DNA from: Brachionus rotundiformis
Lineage: Eukaryota > Rotifera > Eurotatoria > Ploima > Brachionidae
NCBI GenBank assembly: GCA_016802295.1
Contig: JAESIW010000135.1
Span: 161,180-225,179 of the forward strand
Direction: 5' to 3'
DNA length: 64,000 bases
The notes under the pieces were generated by a model that ran no database searches, had not been told where the DNA came from, and worked only from the letters and a program-made list of their open reading frames with translations. The translations under genes were made by a program, and so were the position numbers. Shown here one piece after another: positions 23,301 through 32,863 of the stretch; within the stretch, counting starts at the first letter, position 1, and each line of letters opens with the position of its first letter.

Positions 23301-25186
23301 GACAATTTTCTACCACAATTTAACAATAAATTCTAATTTTGAAATGATTAACAATTTCGAATAAAAAATAAAAATATTGGCACTTGAATGTTTTAAAAAG
23401 CTCAAAATTCATAGAGCTTAAATAGTTGTTGCTTCCAAAATTATATTTTTGTCACAGTTCCAAATCGTTTGGTTTTATAGCTGTCAATAAATAAAATGTC
23501 TAATATTTTATTATTGGTGCTGGATTTTTTATAATTATTTTAAAATATTGTTCTAATTTCTGCCTTTATTTAATACTGATTAAATTATAATTGATGATGT
23601 CAAATCTTGTTTTTGAGTCGATTAAAATCAAAAAGAACAAACAACATTAATAAATTATTATTTGCTGTCATAAGGGAAATATTTTTAATAATTAACATTA
23701 GAAAATTTTCATTCTACCCCTACACTTGTTTATTTTTGCTAAATATAAACTAATTCACAGACTATCTCATTAGGCAATTTTCGATTTATTATTAAAATTT
23801 CGACCAAATAATCGAATTTTTAAATTAAAAAAAATAATAAAATAGTGATATTAAGCTTATTAGTATGATATAGAATAATTTTTCAAATCATATTGAATGT
23901 TTATTTTGATACAAAATTAATTAATTATTGCCTCTTTAGATGAATTGTTTTTTTGGCAAACTTTTCATTCAAGGGCTTAGCTAATGGCAGTCAAAAAAAT
24001 CCTAATAATTAAAGAACAAAGAGTCTTACATAAAAATCGATGATAATTAGAAAATTTTCATAAATAAAAATAAAAACTAGAAACTCATCAAACATGTCTC
24101 GACACTAAAAAAGCTTCTATCAATCAACTTCCCAATGATTTAATTAATTTCGTTGGATTTATCTAAAGCGCTTGCTAAGACTTTTAAATATGTGTTAAAT
24201 AAAATTAAAAAAAAAGAATATATTAAAATTGAATTTTATTGATTTTATTAACTTATTAATTAAAAAAAAAAGAGCATAATTTAATTTCATATCAAGGCCG
24301 GATAACACAGCTAATGAACCAAATTTCGCATGGAGACTTGTCCTCGATGGCCACTAATCAGCAGAGTGAATTTGATTTGGAGAATCAACGGCGCATTGCC
24401 GAAGCCATCCGACTGGAAAACATTCAACAAAATATGGAGCATGCTTTGGAATATATGCCAGAAGCTTTTGGAAATGTGATCATGTTGTATATTAATTGTC
24501 AAGTAAATGGTCATCAGGTGAAAGCTTTTGTGGACTCGGGCGCCCAGATGACCATTATGAGCTCGGCTTGCGCCGAGAGATGTGGCATCATGCGTTTGGC
24601 CGACACTCGTTGGTCCGGTATTGCCAAAGGGGTCGGAACTCAAAAGATTGTCGGTCGTGTCCATTTGGGTATGATTATCAGATTATGAGAAAATAATGTT
24701 TTTAAAATTAAAATTAATTATAAAAAAAAGCTCAAATTCAAATTGAAGATAAATTTTTGACCACTGCTTTTTCCATTCTCGAAAACCAGCCCATGGACAT
24801 GCTCCTAGGCTTGGACCTTCTCAAACGGCATCAAGTATTTTTTGTAACGAAAAAGAAAAATCTAATTATTTTTTCTAAAGTGTGTTATTGACTTGGAAAA
24901 AAATCTCCTAATCATTAAGTCGGCCAATGTTGAGACAAAATTCTTGTCCGAATCAGAATTGCCACCCAGTGCCAGACTGAATTTCCAAGATTCAAGTGAA
25001 GACATAAAAATGGTCGAGAACAAACCGACCTCAAGCACCAGCCATTCGGAAACAGCAATAACCAATCTTACAAGCCTTGGCTACAGTAGAAACGATGCCA
25101 TCGAGGCGTTGAATTCCTCAAACGGAAACGAAGACATGGCCAAAGTAAAACTGCTCGCCAAGTCTTTGCAGCCTCCAAAAAAATAA
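17377..25186 (+). CDS. DDI1: DDI1/DDI2 homologue: ubiquitin-like, retroviral-protease-fold and UBA domains
   Basis: Five exons: 17377-17701, 17749-17859, 24297-24668, 24731-24834, 24881-25186 (405 aa). DDI proteins shuttle ubiquitinated substrates to the proteasome, and the metazoan form cleaves and activates NRF1/SKN-1A, which raises proteasome gene expression. Residues 1-75 are ubiquitin-like (MKIILTTLDGNIYPVEVSSD). The aspartyl protease core has the active-site triad Asp-Ser-Gly at 225-227 (KAFVDSGAQMTIMS), then GIAKGVGTQKIVGRVHL and MDMLLGLDLLKRHQ. A UBA domain ends the protein (ITNLTSLGYSRNDAIEAL). Keeping UBA is the yeast/insect-like state; human DDI2 lacks it. The second intron is 6,437 nt against 46-62 nt for the others and holds two genes. 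The Leu-initiated extension upstream of 17377 is not used; the ATG there starts the ubiquitin fold. Confidence 0.95.
18050..18074. repeat. TA dinucleotide microsatellite
   Basis: About a dozen TA units in the DDI1 intron. Confidence 0.9.
19490..20308 (+). CDS. Hypothetical two-TM membrane protein nested in the DDI1 intron
   Basis: Intronless, 272 aa, same strand as DDI1. Not recognised. Two strong hydrophobic segments: ~8-29 (FAYILMLIGLFVFMVSFLLI) and ~105-128 (VYFVVIILICVLGFCLLTNG). The ~75-residue loop between them contains at least two Cys and would be extracellular or lumenal if both ends are cytoplasmic. The C-terminal ~140 residues are Ser/Thr-rich and hydrophilic (PRSSSTMSEINQKMKHSDSD). 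This looks like a small tetraspan-like or claudin-like scaffold reduced to two helices, but no signature supports a family. Codon use and amino-acid variety (many Cys, Gly, Pro) argue it is real. It converges on the minus-strand gene at 21355-22107. Confidence 0.7.
   Translation: MNRKAKFAYILMLIGLFVFMVSFLLILNHFLNGDFTRSSHVNLKDKNITLYINTNKPDPNLYLKLYCSFKDYISDSELNEDTAHLNIIQSKCFKVFFGFLLCSSDKVYFVVIILICVLGFCLLTNGCINFYKYDISLLAIPRSSSTMSEINQKMKHSDSDLCCIRSRLASSNLLSERKCPFAYEELPTFMVTNDYSQIVGSRLGSYRSTDSRLTPNSPFLLDKSYGTCTSSDINQSEPKTKSVNFKFERPHRYRGLSSGSSLKFVGCDEIFL
21355..22107 (-). CDS. Hypothetical two-TM, His/Ser-rich membrane protein, antisense in DDI1 intron
   Basis: Intronless, 250 aa, opposite strand to its host gene. 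Not recognised. Residues 1-135 are hydrophilic with a His-rich run (YHLPPHHHHLNYQRSHAKD) and Ser/Asn-rich stretches (SNITFSSNKNLSSESNLKRK). Two TM helices follow, ~148-171 (LLTLVLSVLLLVFSSICFVL) and ~184-209 (AVVILGAVSFLVIGIVMIFF), separated by a short loop with two Cys (NVCKMANTCSN). The tail is short and cytosolic. Both termini are probably cytoplasmic. GC content is higher than the surrounding intron, as expected of coding DNA. Same general architecture as the other nested gene (two helices plus a long Ser-rich soluble arm), but without convincing sequence similarity. Confidence 0.75.
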   Translation of the reverse strand: MHSTVQTGLFTPNIYNCEHNMYSPNGHSRSSQYHLPPHHHHLNYQRSHAKDASVHSSLLGINVLHGSHSEGLNKQDSHRSSRNNLSASNITFSSNKNLSSESNLKRKESSVSSSSIHKLSMKNEDHVHSLEHIGQEKNFWNYTKPCGLLTLVLSVLLLVFSSICFVLVFSKNVCKMANTCSNAVVILGAVSFLVIGIVMIFFGMVIVIYSKKDTQAKVIVARASEFDRVINKEHNEATKHNPSFPLLDNN

Positions 25187-25551
25187 CAAAATGTCAATCT
25201 TTTCCTCTTAAATTCTAATTTTCATAGATACTTTTTTTTAAAATTATTTAATAAATTTTATTTTTAAATTTTTTGTCAAATTTTGATTTTAATTAGAAAT
25301 AATAATTGGCAATCGTTTTCCAATTGCATTCTATTTGCTCACAATACCTGAATCATTAGGTAAATATATTATTATTCAAGTGGTACTATGTGGACTAAAT
25401 TAATTGGCTGGGGAGATTTCTAGAAATATCAATTATTTGTTTTATGTGATAAATTTTCATTCAGCGCTTAATTTAAAAATAAATTATTTATATTATAAAT
25501 ATTAAACATTAATAAATTCCTATTTATGAATAAAATTTCAAATCTTAGATA

Positions 25552-26392
25552 ATGAATTTTTATACTATTTTACTTTTTACTATTTTACTCAAGTTGTGCT
25601 ATTTGGATGACCCAAATCGACTGCCGACCAAATGCGAAAGTAGCAAAAATTTTAATTATTCTCTTAAAAAAGCATTTTTTAATTAAGCCTGTAAATACTT
25701 AACTAATGAGATATCCGAGAGTCTTTTGAAGCACAACAGCCCGGAACTTATTGAGATCGGCTACAATATTGACGAACGTCTTGACAGGAAAAAAGCCAAA
25801 AAATACCAAGACTCGTAATTAGTTGCTGCATGGAAATTAGAAATTTTAAATTAATATTTATTTAAAGAGAAATACGTCTAATCGAAGTAATTGAGGAAGT
25901 ATGTGAGAAAATTTTGGAGTACAATGTACATGCTGAGAGATCTGGAAGCTTGAGATATTCCAAGGGAGAATCACAGACAATGAGCACGCTGAAAAACTTA
26001 AGAAATCGCGGAGTGAAAGTGGAGCTTGGTATTCCATACGATTTGTGGGATACACCATCGGCCGAGATCACTCAGCTTAAAAAATATGTAAATTGTTTTT
26101 TTTTTATTTTCGTGATATTTGAGTAATTGGTTTCCAAAGTGTGACCAAATGGTCGAGCTTTATGAAGAAGAAATTGAAAATTGGTACAAAAATGAAAGAA
26201 ATAATGTCACATTGACTGATTATTTGTGTGAGAGAATTATTTTAAAAAAAGATGATAAAAGTAAAATAATAAAGATTAATTATTTATTATTATTTTTTTC
26301 CCAAAGGCTGTTTGAATGAAAAGTTTGTTGAGAAAAAAGAAGAAAAAGAAAGTAAGACTAGGAAAAAAAAATCAGACAAAAACGATTTGTAA
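25552..26392 (+). CDS. CNPY4: Canopy-family ER protein (CNPY3/CNPY4-like)
   Basis: Five exons: 25552-25639, 25688-25814, 25868-26087, 26140-26260, 26307-26392 (213 aa). Canopy proteins are saposin-like ER proteins; CNPY3 and CNPY4 assist folding and surface delivery of Toll-like receptors in vertebrates. Here there is a signal peptide (FYTILLFTILLKLCYLDD), then RLPTKCE-x-CKYLTNE, ILEYNVHAERSGSLRYSKGE, SQTMSTLKNLRNRGVKVELG, IPYDLWDTPSAEITQLKKYC and LCERI. The C-terminus is Lys/Glu-rich and ends KNDL, a plausible ER-retrieval signal where human CNPY4 ends in an acidic REDL-type tail. The assignment to CNPY4 rather than CNPY3 is tentative. Its stop is 41 bp from the convergent ACP6-like stop. 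Confidence 0.92.
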
Positions 26393-26433
26393 ATATATTG
26401 ACTAAAAACATTTTTTTTATTAAAAAATAATAT

Positions 26434-28872
26434 CTAATATTCATTTTTAAATTTATAACAAATAGAATAATAAAATTTTTCGTCAATTCCGTAATTGTCT
26501 AAAATATTTAGAAAATCTTTTAAATCCATTTGTCCATTTTCTTCATTGAGATCACGTGATGTCAACATATCTACACTATACTCTATTTTTGGCAATATTT
26601 TCCTATCCAATAAATTCTCATTTATCTTAATAATCTAGAAAATAAAAAATTAATTCGAATAAAATAAATGGGAATTAACTTTGAGCAAAACAAGTTCCAC
26701 AAAATAATCATATCTATTAAATCAGGTAACCTATCTTGTCTGTACATTTTATGATATTAAAGCTTAATTAACTAACAAAATTTATTAATCAGTCAGGACA
26801 TTTTTTTAATTTAAAATGATCTACCAAAGTACAAAAAAATACCAAGACTAGTAATTAGGTGGTTTATTTCTATGTTTTATTTCCATGATAACCGATTAAT
26901 ACTTCATTTATTTAATTGTTAAAAAGACCAAAAATTGTTTATAAAATTATTTGAAAAAGAAAAATCTATGATTCTATTAAACTAAAAATACTCAAATCAA
27001 CTAGATCACTAATTGAATCAAGCTTGTTCTTAAATTAATGAAAAAAAAGCTTTTATCCAACGTTGTATGGGGATTTTACCTAAAATTTGCCAAATTTATA
27101 TGGTTTGAAAAAAATCACCTAAATTTAAAAAGTTTAATTATTAATAACTGATTTTTTTCAATTTATAATTTAATTTTAGATTTAAATTGAAAAAAATTTT
27201 TCATTTATATATTTTGAAATTAAATCAAAATCGATTTTTAGTATTAAAACTATATTTTATCACCTAAATAGAAATGTGATAATTCAGTTCCCCTTAAAAG
27301 GTAATCAGGAAGAAGATATTGTATGAAACTGTGCTGAAATTTGACTAAAAAAGAATACTTTTAATAAATTTAATAGAAAGAAATTATTTATCTACATTCT
27401 TTTGGTAAATTTCAGATAAAAAAGTTAGCAAACTTTTGGAACAATTACCATCCGAAATTAGACAATCAAAATGGTCAATCATAATAAAGATCAATAATAA
27501 ATAATTTGCTTTTTAAAATTTTTTAAATCTCTTAAATAATTGTTCAGCTCAAAATTAGTTCATTAAATTATTTTGTTAATGCGTTTACCTTTCCATTAAA
27601 GTAAACTTTGACGTAATATTTTGAGCTATCTTTCCACAGCTCGATTAAAAGATCGGATCCAAAGTCTGGAAAAATAAAATTTGATTCGTTTATTTTGTTG
27701 AGCGCAATTAGCAAAGCAATTAAGGTGTTATCATGTGCCGAGAAATAATTAAATTTATAATAATCAAATCTAGATAAGGCAAATTTAAAAAAAAAAAAAT
27801 TTATTTTTAATTAACCTTCTGTTTCTGTGTTTAAGCTCAATTTCTGTTAGTTGGCGCCTCAACAAGTTGATAAACTTGCCACAGTTTATGTCCAAATTTT
27901 CCATCATTTCTATGCCTAGCTCGATGGAGGCGAACCGATTCGCCTCTTGGGTCAAGCAGCTCAGCTCGACTGGAATCTCCAGATCGTGGGCCTGCAAAAA
28001 CTAAAGCTTAAAAAAATCAACCACAAATCCTTAGGCTCACCATTCTGGAATGAACTTCATCTAGGAATTCGTACACAAACAATGGATTGGAAACATCATT
28101 TTTGCGAAAGTGGTACTTGTTCTTTAAGCAGTTAACAAAGCAATGGTACTCATTGTTCAAATTTGGTGAGAAAAATTTAAAGTTTTTTTTTATTAACTTT
28201 CTCTTCAGTTGAATGTTGGGACACTCTAAAAGGTTAGGATATAGATAATCTTTTTCCAATTGATTAGTATGGACCAAAAATGGCTCTAATTAAAAATGTT
28301 AGTCTCAAGAGAAAAATTATTTTTTAAATACCATCAAGTGGTTGCTTTGGACCAGACTGATACATGCCGGCAAGAAGAGACTTTGCCGAATTGATGGTCC
28401 TTTTTAAGTGTGTCGAACGAACACTAATCATAAAATAACATTCTTGGCTAGATAGGATAAAAAAGGTAATTACTAGACTTGTCCTGGATGGTAATTTTCG
28501 CTTAAAAAATTCAGATCCTGAATGTATTTTTTTTTCAGCCTGGCGCCCAATTTGAACATTTGCTGCTCGCCGAAATTGGTCAGTTGTCCAACAAATGCGC
28601 CTCCTTTCAGTTGTCTTTGCAGATACCTCTCATCTTTGTAGGATACAGAATTGGTCAAATCTATTTTATTGTCTAATGACTTAATTATCATTTTAGCCTC
28701 AACAAAAGGGCTAAGCAGCTCCTTTTTGTACTCAATCTAGCAAAGTAAAGTGAATTAGAGTGGCAATAATGTGACCAAATAGCGGTACCTCAGGCAAGCT
28801 TTCGACCAAATGCAGAGGCGTGCGAGCACCGTGTCTGGTGATCAAAAAAACGCTTATTAGCTCGTCACTCAT
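26434..28872 (-). CDS. ACP6: Lysophosphatidic acid phosphatase type 6-like histidine acid phosphatase
   Basis: Seven exons on the minus strand: 28789-28872, 28474-28736, 28332-28423, 28041-28285, 27816-27991, 27589-27769, 26434-26634 (413 aa). ACP6 hydrolyses lysophosphatidic acid and is mitochondrial in mammals. The phosphate-binding motif RHGAR-x-P is at residues 13-19 (catalytic His14) and the distal catalytic HD at 299-300 (SAHDNTL). Family blocks LKGGAFVGQLTNFGEQQMF, YVRSTHLKRTINSAKSLLAG and LEKDYLYPNL follow the ACP6 order. The protein starts only 12 residues before RHGAR, so it lacks an obvious transit or signal peptide; an unseen upstream exon is possible. The last intron (954 nt) holds a LINE-tail scrap and a short copy of canopy sequence. 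Confidence 0.92.
26834..26858. repeat. 25-bp copy of a canopy exon-2/intron junction
   Basis: Matches 25798-25822 at 24 of 25 bases in the same orientation. The source spans the last codons of canopy exon 2 and its GTAATT donor site. Confidence 0.7.
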
Positions 28873-29519
28873 TTAAATACCTAATCTAAATTATGCAAAT
28901 ATTTTCCAAATTAGCATAAGTTTTTTTATACAATAAAAAAATAAAAATGAAAAAGTTGTAATTTAGAATTTTTTTATTTTAGCTAATTAACCAAAGAAAA
29001 ATTAAATGTTAATTTTGGAACAAATTCTTTGGAATTCTAGACAAATAGTTAAGCAAATATATAAATTCTAGGCATGTAAATAATCTACCTGGAATGAGAG
29101 AGCAATTTAAAGAATTACTTTAAATTGACATAGCTTTAACAAAAATAAAATAATATAATTAATTCTAACTTTTTTTTAATCATAAAAATCTATCTTTAAT
29201 TCTAAGTTTAAGAAAATGTATTTAAAAAATGGATATTTTATATTGAAAATGTGTACACCCATTTTTCAAAATAAAAAATCTATGACTAAAGTCTTCATTG
29301 GAACAATGGTTTTAAGAAACACCCATTTTAATAATCCAGAGGCGTAATACAAATGTTAAGATTTTATTGATAAAAATAAATAATTTTTTAAGAAATTAAT
29401 TAATTAGGAATTGTAGATTTGTGGCGCATTTTTGCATTTTTATCTACAGTCTGCATTAACAGACAATTATCATATGTGTTCCAAATTATTTTAAATTAAA
29501 TCAATTCAAAATTTTTTTT
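28873..29519. other. AT-rich intergenic upstream of ACP6
   Basis: Promoter side of the ACP6-like gene. No ORF, no recognised element. Confidence 0.4.
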
Positions 29520-29572
29520 TTTAACCTTGTTCACTCCTTGTGGAGCATAGGGGGGAGCTCATCTCCTTTCTA
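29520..29572 (-). repeat. RTE-type LINE 3'-end scrap
   Basis: CCTTGTTCACTCCTTGTGGA here is the reverse complement, with two substitutions, of CCACAACGAGTGAATAAGG at about 57078, where it follows the RTE C-terminal coding motif ARIKLHNE. It therefore represents the extreme 3' end of an RTE copy. Confidence 0.55.
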
Positions 29573-29770
29573 AGTACCTTTTGAGCGAAGGCTCCGATCT
29601 GACACAGAGGTGACTGCATCGAGTTGATCATCTATGCCGTAGCCCGTATAGCCGAGAGGTTTGCGTGTTAGTCATTCAAGCAGAGGGTCGAAGGTTCGAT
29701 CCCCGCAAGGGGAGAGAATCTTATGAATGTCTCTGTAATACGGGGCGACCAGTTTTTCGACTGGGGATTT
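29573..29770 (+). repeat. tRNA-derived SINE-like element
   Basis: Contains a pol III internal promoter: an A-box-like TAGCCGAGAGG (about 29650) and a B box GGTTCGATCCCC (about 29693). The spacing between boxes is about 40 nt, as in a tRNA. The flanks do not pair into an acceptor stem and the anticodon arm is irregular, so a working tRNA is unlikely. The segment is much less AT-rich than its surroundings, and an RTE 3'-end scrap sits directly beside it, as expected for a SINE mobilised by that LINE. Confidence 0.6.
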
Positions 29771-29788
29771 TAAATAATTACGGCAATT

Positions 29789-29848
29789 CAAAATTACAAT
29801 TTGATTAAATATTTTATTAAAATTACAATTTGATTAAATATTTTATTA
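29789..29848. repeat. Two-copy ~29-bp tandem repeat
   Basis: AAATTACAATTTGATTAAAT plus following bases occurs twice back to back, just after the SINE-like segment. Confidence 0.8.
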
Positions 29849-30212
29849 TATTTAAATAAAACAATTTCATTTCAATATTCTAAATTCAAAAAAGTATTTT
29901 TTTATGGACAAAAATCAGATCTCCATTGCTCAAGCTAATCACAAACTTCGAATCTCAAGACTCAAGAGCTTAACAAGATTTTCGACAAATCATATGACAT
30001 TTTCTTTATTTTTAATTCATTTATTTAATAATAAATGATATTTTTTATAAAGCTTTTTTTTAATCCAGCAAAAATGATCAATTTCAATCAATCAATTAAT
30101 TTATTTAAAATTAAAAACAATAATCTTTTTTAAATTTTGTGTAAGCAGGTTGTAATGATATGTTCGTGATTTTGAGAATATTTTAAACAAAATTAAAATA
30201 AAATAACTAAAT

Positions 30213-31180
30213 TTTCCCATTTCGGTGAGCTCTTTCGTGATTTTTGACCTCCATGTTACTGCTGGTCGTCCTACCTTATGTCGCCCTTGCGGTGTCCATT
30301 GAAGGGCCCTTTTTGGTATCCGTGTATCTTTCATTCTAAGTACATGTCCGAGCGATCGAAGCCTTTTGTTCTTGATGCATTTTCTTAATGGCTCTGATTT
30401 TGTCATTCTGTTTAGGTCAGCATTCGACAGTGTCTCAAGCCAGTGTATCCCGAGAATCCTCCGCAGGCTTCCAGTATGGAAGGTTTTAAGGCTTTTTCTG
30501 TCAGATTCACTCATTCCCCAACATTCACTTCCGTACATCAATGTTGCTTTTACTACACTGTTAGTTTAAGTTTAGTTTATAGTTTAAGTTTTTTTTCCTT
30601 GCTGTAGCTTTTTGATTTCCATGCTGGTCGGAGTCTAGCAAAGACACTCTTTGCTTTAGCAAGTCTATTCTTAATGTCTCTGTGTGTTCCCAAAGTTGTA
30701 CTGATAGTACTACCTAGGTATGTGAATTCATTTACACACTCGATTTGTGTACCATCGATGGTGATCGGGGTATCAAATTTGGTGTTTATACATATTACTT
30801 TCGTTTTGGCTCCATTAATTTCGAGTTCGGTTGGTTTAGCGTTGTTCGCCAAGTCTTGCGTCTTCATATGCATATCTGCTTCTGTATTAGATATTAGCAC
30901 CAGATCGTCCGCAAAGTCTAAGTCTTCAAGTTTTGCAGTTATTCTCCATTGAATAGCTCTCGCACTAACAATTGTTTTCTTCATGACATAGTCAATCAAT
31001 ATTAGGAATAGTGTCGGAGAGAGAACGCACCCTTGTCTGACTCCTGTACACACTTTGAAACTATCAGATTTCCCTCTTTCCAGAATCACACTACACTCGA
31101 ACTTCTCGTAGAAGAGTTTTATCAAGTTAACTATCTTCTGTGGTAGGCCATATGATCTTAATATAGCCCACAAGGTTTCC
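30213..31180 (-). pseudogene. RTE-type LINE reverse transcriptase, truncated
   Basis: Minus strand. The first block (31173-30577) has ILRSYGLPQKIVNLIKLFYE, the RQGCVLSPTLF motif and the catalytic LDFADDLVLIS, then ECVNEFTYLGSTIS and HRDIKNRLAKAKSVFARLRP. After a frame change the second block reads LMYGSECWGMSESDRKSL, FHTGSLRRILGIHW, LGHVLRMKDTRIPKRALQW and WRSKITKELTEMGKF. This order is typical of RTE-clade elements. The 5' part (endonuclease and early RT) is missing, and it stops before the C-terminal ARIKLHNE seen at 57 kb. Related copies: 44103-45095 and 56762-57095. Confidence 0.88.
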
Positions 31181-31384
31181 CTGTGTATGCAAAAAATAAC
31201 TAAATAAGTTAAATAATTGGTTAAATAAGTTGAACGCTAGATGCACCAAGTATTTTTTCCTGCTTTTATTAATTCCAAATATTAACAAAAATAAAGGTTA
31301 TTTTACCAAGGGGTAATCTTTTATAAAGAAAAATATAAAATAAACATAATTCAAAAAGGATTTATTTCTTGGTACGGCTTGTTC

Positions 31385-31710
31385 AACAGTTTTGGACCAA
31401 AGTTTAGACGCAGGCGCATTTTTTTCTAAACAAAGGAATAACGTTTAGGGACTAAAATGGAAAAAATATCGACTGATGCTCATTTTCCAATGTCTCTTTT
31501 CAGGCAAGCTGATAAATTAGTCCCTCATAGATACGACAACATCCTGTACCTTGACTGCTGATGCGTCCCATATTCCTGCGGAACCTCCATCACCTTGTAG
31601 AGCTGGTACTACAAATCTTAAGTCTTTTTTTAATCTTTTGACTTAAACTCTGGTTTCCAATTATCAAAGTTGGACTCATCACTGAAGAAGTAAAATTAAA
31701 GATTTGCTCA
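31385..31710 (-). pseudogene. Tc1-type transposase fragment with one terminal repeat
   Basis: The left edge carries GACCAAAGTTTAGACGCAGG (31397 on), close to the terminal repeats of the Tc1 remnant at 48.7-49.1 kb. Reading the minus strand from about 31700, frames give FSDESNFDNW followed by LQGDGGSAGIWDASAV, the 'DE-S-x-F' and 'GGGSVMVWG' blocks of Tc1 transposases. Stops and frame changes make it dead. Confidence 0.6.
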
Positions 31711-31721
31711 GAATCTTTAAG

Positions 31722-31856
31722 ACAAAGTAGTCCATTGAGTAATTCATGGGACTAGATACAAATTACGTGATAAATAATCATTATTTAAACTTTATCATAA
31801 AACAAAATAGAGTCAGCTGAAAAAAATTTAGAAAGAAGAAGTTTTTCAACAAATAT
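31722..31856. repeat. Dispersed repeat, copy 1 (about 135 bp)
   Basis: AGTAGTCCATTGAGTAATTC through AAACAAAATAGAGTCAGCTG and TTCAACAAAT matches 32864-32998 in the same orientation with roughly four in five bases identical. Function unknown. Confidence 0.75.
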
Positions 31857-32190
31857 CGTTGATAAAAATATGCTGCAATGTTGTGAAAAAAATATTTCAA
31901 TTATCATTATTTTTCAAATAGATTTTTAAGACTAAATTTAGGTTTTTTTTTTAAAGTTTTCCTTAAAAAAGATATCAAAAAAACAAGTGCATCCTGAATT
32001 GTAGCGACGTATTTCTAATATAGCTTGCAGTTTCTTATCAAGATATTCAAACCCTCTTGAATGCTCAAAGTGCTGTAAAGCAGAAATGATTAGGTGAATA
32101 CAGGAAGCCTTGGGAAAGCTTTAAGTTTCTTTTTTAAGTTATTTAATAAACTATTTCAAACTAGCTATTTTTAATTGTCTATGTTTGAAA

Positions 32191-32320
32191 AAGTAGCCTA
32201 TTTCCGCTAATATCGTTGATAAAAAAAATAATAATTTTTGCTTTAAAGACAATCCTACCCTTAAACCTTTTAATTGTAAAATGTTTTCTTATCAACGATA
32301 TTTCCAAAAATAGGCCAATT
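32191..32320. repeat. Short inverted-repeat element (possible MITE)
   Basis: Arms: GCCTATTTCCGCTAATATCG followed by TTGATAA on the left, and the reverse complement of GGCCTATTTTTGGAAATATC followed by GTTGATAA on the right. The core ATATCGTTGATAA is perfect in both arms. No coding capacity. A third copy of the core lies at about 31855. Confidence 0.55.
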
Positions 32321-32658
32321 TTTCTAACTTTGGAATCTCATAGTTGTCAAATTAATCAAGACTCTAATCCAATGTTAAGAAAGTCTTCACTATCCAATTC
32401 CTTGTTTCAGAACCTGATAAAAAAAGGTTTTTTAGTTATTATTATCAAAATCAGATAAAATATCAACTTATATTTGATAATCAGATTCAAATTCAATAAT
32501 TTTTTTTCTGACTAAATATGCCAAGGATTTTAGTACAAGAAAGGATAAATTGAAACTCTTGTGGTATTTAATTTACTTTTAATCGAATTTGGTTCAAATA
32601 AAAATATTCAAAATTTAAATTAAATCACATAATTTTGAGACTTAATTGATAAAAAATT

Positions 32659-32818
32659 GGTACTGTGAATTTCAAAAACAAACAGAAAAAAAAATCCTTC
32701 TATTTTGATCAAATCAAATCAAAATTTATTAAAATAAAATATATTTGATCTTTTTTACCTTTTTTGACTTATAAAAATAGAAAGAATTTTTGTTCTGTTT
32801 GTTTTTGAAATTCACAAC
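32659..32818. mobile_element. MITE family 1, copy 1
   Basis: About 160 bp with terminal inverted repeats GTGAATTTCAAAAACAAACA (left, about 32665 on) and its exact reverse complement on the right, ending near 32815. The AT-rich interior does not code. A second, longer copy with the same termini is at 47094-47315. Confidence 0.85.
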
Positions 32819-32863
32819 AACTAAAAAATTGAACAAAAAAAAAATATTTTCACAGTTTTAAAA

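Larger units (their letters stand above)
17860..24296 (+). other. Giant DDI1 intron hosting two genes
   Basis: Donor GTAAGT at 17860, acceptor AAG ending at 24296. The joined protein reads FPDLANAIQQNDT/GRITQLMNQ, matching the continuous 'LAEAL-x-x-x-D-x-x-x-F-x-x-V' stretch of other DDI proteins, so no exon is missing inside. Contents: a TA microsatellite at about 18050-18074, a plus-strand gene (19490-20308), a minus-strand gene (21355-22107) and long AT-rich stretches (18100-19480, 20310-21350, 22110-24290) in which I see nothing else. Confidence 0.85.

Noticed and set aside
29640..29730. Functional tRNA gene
   Set aside because: A- and B-box-like sequences are present, but I cannot pair a 7-bp acceptor stem or a clean anticodon arm; a tRNA-derived SINE explains it better.
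32216..32458. 80-codon plus-strand ORF
   Set aside because: Overlaps the short inverted-repeat element and is hydrophobic, low-complexity.
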